Shown here one piece after another: positions 34,363 to 45,096 of a stretch of 64,000 nt of DNA. The position numbers were made by a program, and so were the translations under genes. This stretch comes from Firmicutes bacterium HGW-Firmicutes-2. GTDB taxonomy: Bacteria > Bacillota > Clostridia > Lachnospirales > Vallitaleaceae. Position 1 is the first letter of the stretch; the number at the start of each line of letters is the position of its first letter. Location of the stretch: assembly GCA_002841495.1 (NCBI GenBank), contig PGZV01000005.1:223212-287211 (forward strand), in the 5' to 3' direction. Under the pieces are notes generated by a model. That model was not told the DNA's origin. It saw only the letters and a program-made list of their open reading frames with translations, and searched no databases.

Positions 34363-36498
34363 ATGGGTAAAGAACTGATCATAGCAGAAAAGCCTTCTGT
34401 AGCAAGAGATATAGCCGCAGTACTGGGATGTACATCAAAAAGAGATGGGTTTATAGAAGGACAAGATTATATTATCACCTGGGCCATTGGTCATCTGATT
34501 ACTCTTGCTGAGCCAGAAGATTATCATGAGAAGTACAAAAAATGGGCATATCAGACATTACCAATTATACCTGAAACCATACAAATCAAGCCCTATGAAA
34601 AAACCGTCAAACAGCTAAAAATCATCACACAACTGGTAAACAGAAATGATGTGGCGTCACTTATTTGTGCTACGGACAGTGGACGTGAAGGGGAATTGAT
34701 TTTCAGATACATCTATAGTTATACCAAATCTCAAAAACCATTTAAAAGATTATGGATTTCTTCTATGACAGATGAGGCCATTAAAGAAGGCTTTGCCAAA
34801 CTTAAAGACGGAAAAGCCTATGATCATTTGTACCATTCGGCCAAATGTAGGTCAGAGTCGGACTGGTTGGTGGGTATTAATGCTACAAGAGCCTATACCA
34901 CAAAAAATGACGTACTACTTAGTATAGGTAGGGTACAAACGCCCACTTTGGCACTCATTGTCAACCGCTATAAAGAAATTGAAGAGTTTGTGCCACAGGA
35001 TTACTTTGAAGTACAAGCCGATTATGGTCCATTCAAAGGCATCTGGTTTGAAGATAAAATCAGTGAGACCAAAATCTTGAAAAAAGAAACAGCTGAAGCG
35101 ATAGCAGAAAGAATCGTGGGTGAAAAAGGCGTTGTCACCAAAGTCACGCATAAGAAAAATAAGTTGTTGCCGCCTTTACTCTATGACTTGACAGAGTTAC
35201 AACGAGATGGCAACCGGTATTATGGATTTACCGCTCAAACAGTATTAACCATTGCTCAAAGTCTTTATGAACGTAGCAAGATGATAACATACCCCAGAAC
35301 AGACAGTCGGTACTTAAGTGATGATATGAAAGATCAAGTTGTAAAAACATTACATAAGATTAACGTCGAGCCCTATAACAAAGCCCTTATACCGGTGTTG
35401 GCCAAGGAGATTAAATTCTCAAAAAGAATCATTGATAACACCAAAATCACAGACCATCATGCTATCATACCGACTAATGTGACACCGAATCTAAAAAGTC
35501 TTTCCGCCGATCAACAAAAAATATATAACCTCATTGTAAAACGCTTTATAGCGGTTTTTTATGAGGATCATTTGTTTAACTCGACAGAAATGATAATCCA
35601 TGTGGCAGAAGACAGCTTTGTTTCCAAAGGCAAAGTTATTACACAAAATGGTTGGAAAAGTTTATATAAGAGTGATAAGGACAATAATGATGTTGAACTG
35701 CCGGATCTTAAGAAAAAAGATGAAGTGGATGTTGTTGGTGGTGAAGTGCTCATTAAGAAAACATCACCGCCAAAACACTATAATGAAGCCACACTCCTAA
35801 GTGCCATGGAGAATGCAGGACGATTTATTGAAGAGGATGAACTAAAGGAACAGTTGAAAGAATCCGGATTCGGCACACCTGCAACACGCGCAGGCATTAT
35901 TGAGAGACTGATTCAGGTCAAATATATAACCAGAAAAGGTAAATCCATATACCCAACACCTAAAGGCATTAAGCTTATCGAGATTGTTCCTGACGAGCTA
36001 AAATCACCTATTACAACTGGAAAATGGGAAAAAGGTTTAACGAAAATTGCAAAAGGCGAGCTTGAGCCGGACAAATTCATGAACAGCATTCATAAATTTG
36101 TCATCTATTTGGTAGGATCTGCGAATAAAACCAGTGGTAAGGTCGTCTTTGAACAAGACAAAAGCAAGAGGAATAATAACTACACGCCTAAAGGTCCCAT
36201 ACTAGGAGCATGTCCTCTATGTGATGACGGTAAAATCAGTGAAAATTCCAAATCTTTCTACTGTTCCAATTGGCGCAACGGTTGTAAAATGACCCTATGG
36301 AAAAATACATTAGAAAAATATGGCAAGATATTAGAGCCCGCTACTGTGGAACAACTCTTAAAAGACAAAGCAATCAAGCCTTATTATTTAACTTTGCCTC
36401 AAACAGGAGAAAAGAAAAGCGCGACCCTAGTATTAAACGACCAAGGCGAAATTATATTGCAGAATATGCATCCGATAAGTGAGGATGAGAAAAAATGA
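34363..36498 (+). CDS. topB: DNA topoisomerase III
   Basis: A 711-residue type IA topoisomerase that decatenates single-stranded DNA junctions. The TOPRIM acid and Lys are in IIAEKPSVARDIAA (Glu9, Lys10), with DSGREGELIF at 105-114. The catalytic tyrosine is Tyr310 in MITYPRTDSRYLS. The C-terminus has one zinc-finger-like region (CPLCDDGKI...YCSNWRNGC) near 621-643. TopB proteins are chromosomal or carried by conjugative elements; no mobile element genes are seen here. The stop codon overlaps the start of the next gene (ATGA). Confidence 0.93.
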   Translation: MGKELIIAEKPSVARDIAAVLGCTSKRDGFIEGQDYIITWAIGHLITLAEPEDYHEKYKKWAYQTLPIIPETIQIKPYEKTVKQLKIITQLVNRNDVASLICATDSGREGELIFRYIYSYTKSQKPFKRLWISSMTDEAIKEGFAKLKDGKAYDHLYHSAKCRSESDWLVGINATRAYTTKNDVLLSIGRVQTPTLALIVNRYKEIEEFVPQDYFEVQADYGPFKGIWFEDKISETKILKKETAEAIAERIVGEKGVVTKVTHKKNKLLPPLLYDLTELQRDGNRYYGFTAQTVLTIAQSLYERSKMITYPRTDSRYLSDDMKDQVVKTLHKINVEPYNKALIPVLAKEIKFSKRIIDNTKITDHHAIIPTNVTPNLKSLSADQQKIYNLIVKRFIAVFYEDHLFNSTEMIIHVAEDSFVSKGKVITQNGWKSLYKSDKDNNDVELPDLKKKDEVDVVGGEVLIKKTSPPKHYNEATLLSAMENAGRFIEEDELKEQLKESGFGTPATRAGIIERLIQVKYITRKGKSIYPTPKGIKLIEIVPDELKSPITTGKWEKGLTKIAKGELEPDKFMNSIHKFVIYLVGSANKTSGKVVFEQDKSKRNNNYTPKGPILGACPLCDDGKISENSKSFYCSNWRNGCKMTLWKNTLEKYGKILEPATVEQLLKDKAIKPYYLTLPQTGEKKSATLVLNDQGEIILQNMHPISEDEKK

Positions 36499-38276
36499 TG
36501 ATCAAAGATTATATAAAAGAACAAGTATTGCTTATGGATGGCGCAATGGGGACCTACTTTGCTGAGTTGACAGAGGGTCATTATACCTTATCTGAGCCGG
36601 CCAATATAAGCAAACCGGGATTAATACTGGACATACATAAAGCCTACATAGAAGCAGGGGCCAAACTCATTAGGACCAACACCTTTGCGGCCAATCCTTA
36701 TACATTATATAGAAGTTTTGATGAAGTCAAAAAAATCATTATGGCCGGCATAGATATAGCCAATGAAGCTGTAAAAGGCAGAGATTGCTATGTTGCTTAT
36801 AGCATAGGCCCCATTGGTGAACCTTATGATATTGAAGATTATGAGATTGAATCCACCTACAGGAAGCTTATTGATATCGGTTTATTGAAGAATGTTAAAA
36901 TCATACTTCTAGAAACCTTCAGCAGAATCGATCAAGTGAACCAACTGGTTGAATACATCCATGAGCATGGGCCTAATATACAGATCATGACCAACTTTAC
37001 CGTGAATCAACATGGTTACACCAAAGTCGGTGTGAACAAAGAAAAAATCATACAGCAAACAAGACAACAGGATTTGGTAGCAACTTATGGTTTTAATTGT
37101 GGTATAGGTGCCAGCCATTTATTAAGCTTGATCAAAACCTTGGACTTTGATCCAAGTAAAATGGTGGCAGTACCTAATGCCGGCTATCCGGATCAACAAC
37201 TTGAAAGAATGGTGTATCAAAGTAATGCAGACTACTTTGCAGATACCATGATTAAAATTTGTGAAGAAGGGGTTAGAATCGTTGGTGGTTGTTGTGGCAC
37301 AACACCGGAGCATATTAGGAAAATAAGAGAACGGTTGAATACCTTTGATTTTAGTGAGATCAAATCCATCAGCAGAATGAAAAGAAAATCGCTGCCTTTG
37401 ACGCCTTTGCACAATGCTTTTAGGGAGAAGTTGGAGAACAATCAATTTGTGGTTGCGGTTGAACTTGATCCACCCTTTAAGATGGATATGTCTTTAATTA
37501 TATCCTCAGCCCATTTATTAAAAGAGGTGGGTGTCGATATCATTACCTTTGCGGATTCACCACTTGGAAGAACAAGAGCAGATGCACTTCTGGTTGCAGC
37601 TAAGATTAAGCAATTAACAGGTATGGAAGTGCTGCCTCATGTGTGTTTAAGGGATAAAAATTTAATAGCACTACGTGGTGGTCTAGTGGGTGCCCATTTG
37701 TCAGACATTAGGAATATTCTAATTGTAACAGGAGATCCCATACCCAGTGACGACAGAGATGAGGTGAAAAGTGTTTTTAATATGAATGCCATATCTTTCA
37801 TGCAATATGTAACTGAAATTAATTCTGAATTAGACCTGGATACCTTTTATATAGGGGGTGCACTAAACCCTTATACTCAGAATATGGAAGTTACTCTCGA
37901 ACGGGTTTTGAAGAAAAAGGAAGCAGGTGCTTCTTACTTATTGACCCAACCTGTCTATAACGACGCGGGTATTGAAGCCATAAAAAAAGTTAGAGAAAAA
38001 ACAGGTATGAAAATCTTAGGCGGTATTATGCCCTTGGTCAGTTTACGAAATGCTCGGTTCTTACATTATGAATTCCCCGGCATTCTAATTCCGGATGATG
38101 TAATGGCGAAGTTTAAAGAAACGATGACTAAAGATGAGGCAGAAAAGGTGGGCGTCGAACTTGCTGTGGCCCTTGCAACAAAGATGAAGCCTCATGTTGA
38201 TGGTTTGTATTTTATGACACCCTTTAATCGAGCAACGATGATAGAGAAGATCATAAAAAGGTTGGATGTGCTATAA
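36495..38276 (+). CDS. Bifunctional homocysteine S-methyltransferase / methylenetetrahydrofolate reductase
   Basis: A 593-residue fusion. Residues 1-290 are a BHMT-type methyltransferase: MDGAMGTYFAEL at the start, Cys in GFNCGIG and the zinc pair in VGGCCGTTPEHI. Residues about 310-593 are an MTHFR TIM barrel (VAVELDPPFKMD, LLTQPVYNDAG) that reduces methylene-THF. The same fusion is Bacillus YitJ. Together the halves make methyl-THF and methylate homocysteine or a related thiol. The start overlaps topB by 4 bp (or 1 bp if the second ATG is used), an odd pairing with a topoisomerase. Confidence 0.9.
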   Translation: MMIKDYIKEQVLLMDGAMGTYFAELTEGHYTLSEPANISKPGLILDIHKAYIEAGAKLIRTNTFAANPYTLYRSFDEVKKIIMAGIDIANEAVKGRDCYVAYSIGPIGEPYDIEDYEIESTYRKLIDIGLLKNVKIILLETFSRIDQVNQLVEYIHEHGPNIQIMTNFTVNQHGYTKVGVNKEKIIQQTRQQDLVATYGFNCGIGASHLLSLIKTLDFDPSKMVAVPNAGYPDQQLERMVYQSNADYFADTMIKICEEGVRIVGGCCGTTPEHIRKIRERLNTFDFSEIKSISRMKRKSLPLTPLHNAFREKLENNQFVVAVELDPPFKMDMSLIISSAHLLKEVGVDIITFADSPLGRTRADALLVAAKIKQLTGMEVLPHVCLRDKNLIALRGGLVGAHLSDIRNILIVTGDPIPSDDRDEVKSVFNMNAISFMQYVTEINSELDLDTFYIGGALNPYTQNMEVTLERVLKKKEAGASYLLTQPVYNDAGIEAIKKVREKTGMKILGGIMPLVSLRNARFLHYEFPGILIPDDVMAKFKETMTKDEAEKVGVELAVALATKMKPHVDGLYFMTPFNRATMIEKIIKRLDVL

Positions 38277-38419
38277 GGGCATTTTCACTTATAAGGATAA
38301 AGACAATTAAAGTATGGATGGTCATGGACCTTTAACTTGTGTAATGGTACAATACTATTAAAGCCTTAACCTATTTTATAAAAAACAACAAAAACAACCT
38401 ATAACAACAGAGGTGACTT

Positions 38420-38938
38420 ATGTTTTCAATAATAGTAAAAAACTTGCTGGGATACGATTTAATCATACTTCTATTAGCCTTGTTTAATGGTTTTGTCATC
38501 TATCCAAGGGCTGCTAAAGCATGTGAAGATCTGAAGAATCACTTACAACCCACCATCTATATACCCATTTCCGTTTTTTTAAGAGATATGAAAGGCAATC
38601 ATAAAGCCATCAACCTTCATGAGATCAAAAAACTTCGGGATCAAGAAGTTTTGTATATGAATATTCTATCCACCATTCATTCTGTATTTCCACTACTGGG
38701 TATATTAGGTACCATAATAGCTTTACTTGGTATGGTGGATTTAGAAGGCGGCGGTGTCATCCTTAATTTCACAACCGCATTAACATCTACATTTTGGGGT
38801 TTGGTTTTTGCCATTGGGTTTAAAGGCATCAATACAACATTATTATCTAAAAGTGAATTAAACAGCGAAGATTTTGAGCTGTTAATTAAGCGGATTGATT
38901 CGATCAATGAGCGTGGTGACTTTAATGAAGAGGCATAG
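38420..38938 (+). CDS. MotA/TolQ/ExbB-like proton channel protein
   Basis: A 172-residue protein with three hydrophobic segments (about 10-29, 92-114 and 123-146). HSVFPLLGILGTIIALLGMV (91-110) followed by FTTALTSTFWGLVFAIGFK is the core signature of the TolQ/ExbB/MotA family, where the two helices line the proton path. It is short, lacking the large cytoplasmic loop of TolQ. AGAGGTGACTT precedes the ATG. The next gene overlaps by 14 bp and encodes an ExbD/TolR-like protein, forming a likely stator module. Confidence 0.8.
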   Translation: MFSIIVKNLLGYDLIILLLALFNGFVIYPRAAKACEDLKNHLQPTIYIPISVFLRDMKGNHKAINLHEIKKLRDQEVLYMNILSTIHSVFPLLGILGTIIALLGMVDLEGGGVILNFTTALTSTFWGLVFAIGFKGINTTLLSKSELNSEDFELLIKRIDSINERGDFNEEA

Positions 38939-39635
38939 GGAGAACACCATCGACATGACACCGCTCCTTGATGTGGTGTTCATATTATTATTTGCCTTAA
39001 TCATGAATGTGACCGTTGCCCAAGCTGAAGATGAAGCGGTTATAACCAATCAGGGTGCTGAAATAGTAGCACTGGAACAGGAAATAACACTACTGGAAAG
39101 TCAGAAGATCAGCTTGGAAGAAGAACTAGTCATTAAAGAAGAACAGGTTCGAAATAGAGAAGAGCAGTTAAGTGGTTTGTCAGAAGCACTTGAAAATCTG
39201 GTGAACAAGGATATTCAGAATCTTGAAGACCCACAAACCATCAAGTCATTAGAAGCCATGCTTGAAGAAGGCGATTTGGTGGATACTTGGTTAAAGTACC
39301 AACAGGTGGCGGACAAGTACTTATTTGTTGAGATTAAGATCACGAATGATAAGGGCCGAACCTATTTAAATGACGTATATACAGGCATTAACATCGATCA
39401 ATCGGATGTCATTGACAGAGATGTTCGAAGTGAGAAAGTTGCGAGTCTTTCAAGCTATATGCTTAATTGGTTGGACCATAGACAAGGTGGTTACAGTTTT
39501 GTATTTGTTACAGTGGTTTCAGAAGATAAAGTAACACGTGCGGCGAACAATGTGCTACAAGATGCCTTAAACAGACTTCAGTTAAGTTTTAACAAAGATT
39601 ATTATATGATCAACAAATATATCCGTTACGAGTGA
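38925..39635 (+). CDS. ExbD/TolR-like membrane protein with coiled coil
   Basis: A 236-residue protein, start MKRHRENTIDMTPLLDVVF. The membrane helix DMTPLLDVVFILLFALIM (10-27) carries the conserved Asp of ExbD/TolR, the proton acceptor. A coiled coil follows (about 45-100: ALEQEITLLESQKISLEEEL), then a globular extracytoplasmic domain of about 110 residues without a known fold. The coiled coil is absent from classical ExbD. It overlaps the ExbB-like gene, which supports a common complex. GGTGACTTTA lies before the ATG. Confidence 0.75.
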   Translation: MKRHRENTIDMTPLLDVVFILLFALIMNVTVAQAEDEAVITNQGAEIVALEQEITLLESQKISLEEELVIKEEQVRNREEQLSGLSEALENLVNKDIQNLEDPQTIKSLEAMLEEGDLVDTWLKYQQVADKYLFVEIKITNDKGRTYLNDVYTGINIDQSDVIDRDVRSEKVASLSSYMLNWLDHRQGGYSFVFVTVVSEDKVTRAANNVLQDALNRLQLSFNKDYYMINKYIRYE

Positions 39636-39666
39636 ATGCGCCCTTAGAAAAGCCAGGAGGATACAT

Positions 39667-40110
39667 ATGGACCAAAACGAGAAAGCCATTAGAAAAGACG
39701 AAAGAAAAAAACAAAGACGTAGAAAATGGTCTAAGAAGTTATTATTTATTTTACTCATAATCATCATTGTCCTATTGATACTTGTTGGAAATGGTTACTT
39801 AGGTATCAGCCCCTTTAAATTCTACGGGGATGGTGATGGGCCTATGAAGATTACATATGAGTCTGATGAGACAGAAGAAGAAACAAACCTACAAACCATA
39901 GAAATAATTGTAAACGGATCAGAATTTCTATACGAAGATAAAGCCTATAATATTGAAGATATTAAAGTACAGATTCAAGGAATTTTAGTGGATGGTGGTG
40001 AAGTGACTTTAATCGATCGGTTTGCAACAAGTCTGGATTTTGATGCATTGGTGAAATGGTTGGATGAAGAAAATATTAAATATAATATCACGGAAGACTA
40101 TGAGCAATAA
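39667..40110 (+). CDS. Single-pass membrane protein with ExbD-like outer domain
   Basis: A 147-residue protein: a very basic N-terminus (KDERKKQRRRKWSKK), one helix at about 25-44, an acidic linker, then about 70 residues (IEIIVNGSEFLYEDKAYNIE...VTLIDRFATSLDFDALVKWL) whose strand-helix order resembles the periplasmic half of ExbD/TolR. The membrane Asp is absent. CAGGAGGATACAT precedes the ATG, 31 bp after the ExbD-like gene. Probably the third component of the same module; the resemblance is inferred by eye. Confidence 0.55.
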   Translation: MDQNEKAIRKDERKKQRRRKWSKKLLFILLIIIIVLLILVGNGYLGISPFKFYGDGDGPMKITYESDETEEETNLQTIEIIVNGSEFLYEDKAYNIEDIKVQIQGILVDGGEVTLIDRFATSLDFDALVKWLDEENIKYNITEDYEQ

Positions 40111-40178
40111 TAAAGGGATTCATGAAAAGCGTTAAAAGAGTAACGAATTAAAGTGAAAAATCAAGGTTGAATAAACTA

Positions 40179-40207
40179 TTGACAAGGCGCAACAATCTTG
40201 ATACAAT
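40179..40207 (+). promoter_or_regulatory. Consensus promoter of the ilv T-box operon
   Basis: TTGACA (40179-40184), 17 bp, TACAAT (40202-40207). It stands directly before the T-box leader. Confidence 0.85.
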
Positions 40208-40212
40208 AAGTG

Positions 40213-40485
40213 AAACAAAAATGAATTGTCAGACAAATGCAATGACGGAGCAATGGTTATTTCATCGTAGGTTTAGAGAGTCGATGGTTGGTGAAAATCG
40301 ATACTACAGTTCTATCCAAATCACTCTTGAGCTTTTTCGCAGAACGATCAGTAAGTGAAAACGGTAAGCCCCGTTACAGGCTGGGATTTGATAGAATCTA
40401 TTAAGTGGCCGGTAAAATGGCAACTAGGGTGGTACCGCGTGAGTGTTCACGTCCCTACAGTATACTGTAGGGACGTTTTTTATTT
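40213..40485 (+). promoter_or_regulatory. T-box riboswitch leader of the branched-chain amino acid operon
   Basis: The conserved T-box GGGTGGTACCGCG is at 40427-40439. The terminator ACGTCCCTACAG/CTGTAGGGACGT plus a T run is at 40449-40485. Stem I contains AGAGAG and an apical hairpin TCGAT/ATCGA with GGTTGGTG in its loop (about 40281-40301). By alignment of the specifier strand, CCAA-ATC-A, the codon is AUC (40320-40322), so uncharged isoleucine tRNA would switch the operon on. CUC (Leu) four bases later is the alternative reading. Confidence 0.9.
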
Positions 40486-40630
40486 GAAAACGTAGCAAAG
40501 CCATATGGTAAAAGCAAAAAGCATGTGATATAATAGCATTATTTAGCACATTAATACGCTAAACAAGAATGCAATAATGAACTTTATTAGGTATGGCATC
40601 TAATACCTGACTATAAAAGGAGGAATTCGA

Positions 40631-41134
40631 ATGAGTAGACATGTATTATCAGTATTGGTGAGTAACCATTCAGGTGTTTTAAGTCGAGTGGCAGGGTTGT
40701 TCAGTCGAAGAGGCTTTAACATTGACAGCTTGTCTGTAGGAGAAACGGAACATCCTGAGATATCAAGGATGACATTAGTTGCCCATGGGGACGATTTAAT
40801 TATAGACCAGATCACGAAGCAATTGGACAAACTTCATGATGTTTTATACATTAAAGAATTGAACGCTGAATTTTCTGTATATAAGGAATTAGCCCTTGTA
40901 AAAGTAAAAGCGGAAAGCAAGACGAGAATTGAAATCATCGGTATCATTGACATGTTTGAAGGTGAAATTATTGACGCAGCAACAGAAGCCATAACAGTTG
41001 AGATTACAGGTGACACATCTGAAATTAATACGTTCATTAATTTACTTGAACCTTATGGTATTAAGGAATTAACAAGAACTGGATTAATAGCATTGCAAAA
41101 AGGTAACCATGAAATCAAAGATGACATTAAATAA
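40631..41134 (+). CDS. ilvN: Acetolactate synthase small (regulatory) subunit
   Basis: A 167-residue protein with an N-terminal ACT domain (HVLSVLVSNHSGVLSRVAGLFSRRGFNI trimmed: VSNHSGVLSRVAGLFSRRGF) that binds valine for feedback control, and a C-terminal ALS_ss domain (KTRIEIIGIIDMFEGEIID). It activates IlvB, which lies at the far end of the same operon rather than next door as is usual. AAAGGAGGAATTCGA precedes the ATG. First gene after the T-box. Confidence 0.93.
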   Translation: MSRHVLSVLVSNHSGVLSRVAGLFSRRGFNIDSLSVGETEHPEISRMTLVAHGDDLIIDQITKQLDKLHDVLYIKELNAEFSVYKELALVKVKAESKTRIEIIGIIDMFEGEIIDAATEAITVEITGDTSEINTFINLLEPYGIKELTRTGLIALQKGNHEIKDDIK

Positions 41135-41155
41135 ATAGAATGAGCGTATACCTAG

Positions 41156-42181
<1,026 letters not shown>

Positions 42182-42219
42182 GTAATCCTAAATTAAGTGA
42201 TCTTATTTATGTATGAGGG

Positions 42220-42258
42220 AATCTGATAATCACGACCTATGTGGTTATCAGATTTTTA
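42220..42258 (+). terminator. Intra-operon terminator-like hairpin between ilvC and cimA
   Basis: AATCTGATAATCAC pairs with GTGGTTATCAGATT around gacctat, followed by TTTAT. It should partly end transcription after ilvC or protect the ilvNC message. Confidence 0.65.
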
Positions 42259-42295
42259 TAAAAACCGATACCCAACAAAGCTTGGAGGTATGGCA

Positions 42296-43885
42296 ATGAT
42301 GATAGAAATATATGATTCAACCTTAAGAGACGGCGCTCAAAGTGAGGGAATCTCTTTTTCGGTCAATGACAAACTGAAGATTGTAAAAGCATTAGATGAT
42401 ATGGGTATACCATTTATTGAAGCAGGGAATCCGGGATCCAATCCAAAAGATTTGGAGTTTTTTCAGGAAATAAAGAACTTAGAATTTAAACATTCGGCAA
42501 TTGTTGCATTTGGATCGACAAGAAGACGTGATATAAAAGTGGAAGATGATGCGAATGTTCAATCCATGTTAGCAGCCGGCACCAAACACATCGCGATTTT
42601 TGGAAAAAGTTGGGATTTTCATGTGACTGATATAATTAATACAACCTTAGATGAAAACTTAAGAATGATTGAAGAGACCATTCGTTTTATGATAGAACAA
42701 GGTAAAGAAGTGACCTATGATGCTGAGCATTTTTATGATGGTTACAAGAATAATGAAGACTATGCCCTAAAAACCTTGGAAGCAGCGCGTAAAGGCGGTG
42801 CCAAAAGACTCATTCTTTGTGATACCAATGGTGGGTCCCTACCTTCAGAAATCTATAACATCACAAAAAAAGTGGGTGAAACATTTAAAGATACCATGAT
42901 TGGGATACATGCTCATAACGACAGTGGTTTGGCAGTAGCCAACTCCTTAATGGCAGTAGAAGCAGGGGCTATCCAGATTCAAGGAACTTTTGTAGGTTTT
43001 GGCGAAAGATGCGGTAACGCTAACCTCTCAACGATTATTCCTAATCTGGAACTTAAGATGGATAAGAAGTGTATCTTAGAAGGTGAACTTGAGAATCTCA
43101 TGTCATCTGCAAAACTGATATCTGAAATTGCCAATATTACGCCGGATGAGCAAGCACCTTTTATTGGGAGAAAAGCATTTACCCACAAAGGTGGTATGCA
43201 TATAGATGGCGTCAATAAGAATTCAAAGAGTTTTGAGCATATTGATCCTAGTCTTGTAGGAAATGCAAGAAGATTTTTAATGTCAGAAGTAGCAGGTCGA
43301 AGCTCTATACTTAAGAAAATTCAAAAAATAGCACCAGATATACAAAAAGATTCCCCTGAAACTGGAGTCATTATGAATAAGCTCAAAGAACTTGAACATG
43401 AGGGTTATCAATTCGAAGGCGCAGAGAGCACGTTTGAGTTGGTCATTCGCAAGCACCTTGGCAAGTACAAGCCATTCTTTGAACTGGAGAATTTCAAAAC
43501 CATGGGCGAGCGTCCGGATGCAAGCAGCATATTTAGTGCTTATGCTATGGTGAAAGTCAATGTAGAAGGTCAATCCAAAATGGTTGCTGCAGAAGGTGAT
43601 GGACCGGTCAATGCCCTAGATAAAGCCCTAAGAGAGGCCTTAGAGGATTTTTACCCTGAACTTAAGAAGGTCCATCTTATTGACTATAAAGTTAGGGTTC
43701 TTGACGGAAAAGAAGCCAGTGCAGCGAAAGTAAGAGTACTCATTACTTCCACAGACGGTACAAGAGACTGGACAACAGTAGGCGTCTCAACAGATATTGT
43801 ACAAGCAAGTCTTATTGCCATGGTGGATTCTATAGAGATTAAATTACTCAAAGACATTGAAGAAAAAATGAAAGCATATATGTAG
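42296..43885 (+). CDS. cimA: (R)-citramalate synthase
   Basis: A 529-residue enzyme of the LeuA/homocitrate synthase group, condensing pyruvate and acetyl-CoA to citramalate, the threonine-independent entry to isoleucine. YDSTLRDGAQSEGISFS (residues 6-22) is the metal and substrate region, GIHAHNDSGLAVANS the HxH metal motif, and the last 130 residues are the LeuA dimer (allosteric) domain. Length and the GAQSEG motif fit the citramalate type. The start at 42296 follows TTGGAGGTATGGCA. With leuB adjacent and an Ile-type T-box, the pathway logic is consistent. Confidence 0.9.
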   Translation: MMIEIYDSTLRDGAQSEGISFSVNDKLKIVKALDDMGIPFIEAGNPGSNPKDLEFFQEIKNLEFKHSAIVAFGSTRRRDIKVEDDANVQSMLAAGTKHIAIFGKSWDFHVTDIINTTLDENLRMIEETIRFMIEQGKEVTYDAEHFYDGYKNNEDYALKTLEAARKGGAKRLILCDTNGGSLPSEIYNITKKVGETFKDTMIGIHAHNDSGLAVANSLMAVEAGAIQIQGTFVGFGERCGNANLSTIIPNLELKMDKKCILEGELENLMSSAKLISEIANITPDEQAPFIGRKAFTHKGGMHIDGVNKNSKSFEHIDPSLVGNARRFLMSEVAGRSSILKKIQKIAPDIQKDSPETGVIMNKLKELEHEGYQFEGAESTFELVIRKHLGKYKPFFELENFKTMGERPDASSIFSAYAMVKVNVEGQSKMVAAEGDGPVNALDKALREALEDFYPELKKVHLIDYKVRVLDGKEASAAKVRVLITSTDGTRDWTTVGVSTDIVQASLIAMVDSIEIKLLKDIEEKMKAYM

Positions 43886-43897
43886 AAGGAGATCGAT

Positions 43898-44971
43898 ATG
43901 AACTATAACATAGCAGTAATTAAGGGAGACGGCATTGGGCCGGACATAGTTGACCAAGCGTTATTGGTGCTGGATCAAGTAGGTGAGAAGTTTGGACATA
44001 CATTTAAATACACAGAGGTATTAGCAGGTGGTGCTGCCATCGATGCGGTTGGTCACTCTCTGCCTGATGAAACGGTAACAGTATGTAAAGCTTCAGATGC
44101 TGTTATTTTAGGTGCTGTAGGTGGACCTAAATGGGACAGCCTTACTAGCGGAGACCGTCCTGAAAAGGCACTACTGGGCTTAAGAGCCTTACTTGGCTTG
44201 TTTGCCAATATTAGACCGGCAATTATGTACAATGAATTAAGAGACGCTTGCCCATTAAAAGATAGAATCATCGGTGAAGACGGCATTGATATCGTGGTTG
44301 TACGTGAACTCACAGGCGGCATTTATTTTGGTGAACGTGGTCATGGTTTTGGTGATATGGGCGAGTATATGTATGATACGATGAAGTATTCTGAAAAAGA
44401 AGTTGAAAGAATTGCTATACGCGCTTTTGAGATTGCAAGGAAAAGAAATAAAAAGGTAACAAGTGTGGATAAAGCCAATGTTTTAGATAATTCCAAGCTT
44501 TGGAGAAAAGTCGTTGAAAAAGTAGCCCTTGATTATCCTGATATTGAGTTGAACCATTTATATGTAGATAATGCAGCGATGCAGTTGGTCATTAATCCCA
44601 AGCAATTTGATGTTATTGTAACAGGTAACATGTTTGGTGATATCTTATCGGATGAAGCAAGTATGATTACTGGGTCAATCGGTATGCTACCATCGGCAAG
44701 TCTTGGAGAAAGTGGTGTGGGTATGTATGAACCCATTCATGGTTCAGCACCGGATATTGCAGGACAAGATAAAGCCAACCCTATAGCAACGGTTTTATCT
44801 ATAGCCATGATGCTTAGGTACTCTTTTAATCTTGAAACGGAAGCAGATGCAGTAGAACGTGCAGTAGCTAAAGTGCTTGAAGCCGGTAATAGAACCGGAG
44901 ATATCATGAGTGACGGCTGTACACTGGTAGGTACCAAGAAAATGGGCGCATTACTTCTTGAGCACTTATAA
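43898..44971 (+). CDS. leuB: 3-isopropylmalate / citramalate-pathway dehydrogenase
   Basis: A 357-residue NAD-dependent decarboxylating dehydrogenase. Landmarks are [11 protein letters not shown] at the start, GAVGGPKWD, the substrate arginines in [13 protein letters not shown], the [14 protein letters not shown] Mg2+ motif near 240-253, and [18 protein letters not shown] for NAD. It serves leucine synthesis and, through methylmalate, isoleucine. leuC and leuD are not in the window and must be elsewhere. GAAGGAGATCGAT precedes the ATG, 12 bp after cimA. Confidence 0.95.
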   Translation: MNYNIAVIKGDGIGPDIVDQALLVLDQVGEKFGHTFKYTEVLAGGAAIDAVGHSLPDETVTVCKASDAVILGAVGGPKWDSLTSGDRPEKALLGLRALLGLFANIRPAIMYNELRDACPLKDRIIGEDGIDIVVVRELTGGIYFGERGHGFGDMGEYMYDTMKYSEKEVERIAIRAFEIARKRNKKVTSVDKANVLDNSKLWRKVVEKVALDYPDIELNHLYVDNAAMQLVINPKQFDVIVTGNMFGDILSDEASMITGSIGMLPSASLGESGVGMYEPIHGSAPDIAGQDKANPIATVLSIAMMLRYSFNLETEADAVERAVAKVLEAGNRTGDIMSDGCTLVGTKKMGALLLEHL

Positions 44972-45096
44972 ACTTGCAAGACATAGTAATTAAGACTATA
45001 ATGGAAATGATAACCAATATCAATAAATAGTCTTTATACAATAATTTGAGTACCACGATAATTATTCATATAAATTTTGAGAGGCATGGTGGAAAA

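Noticed and set aside
38420-40110. ExbB/ExbD-like module considered as a Zorya-type defence system
   Set aside because: No ZorC, ZorD or ZorE-like gene is adjacent, and the second protein lacks an OmpA-like peptidoglycan-binding domain.
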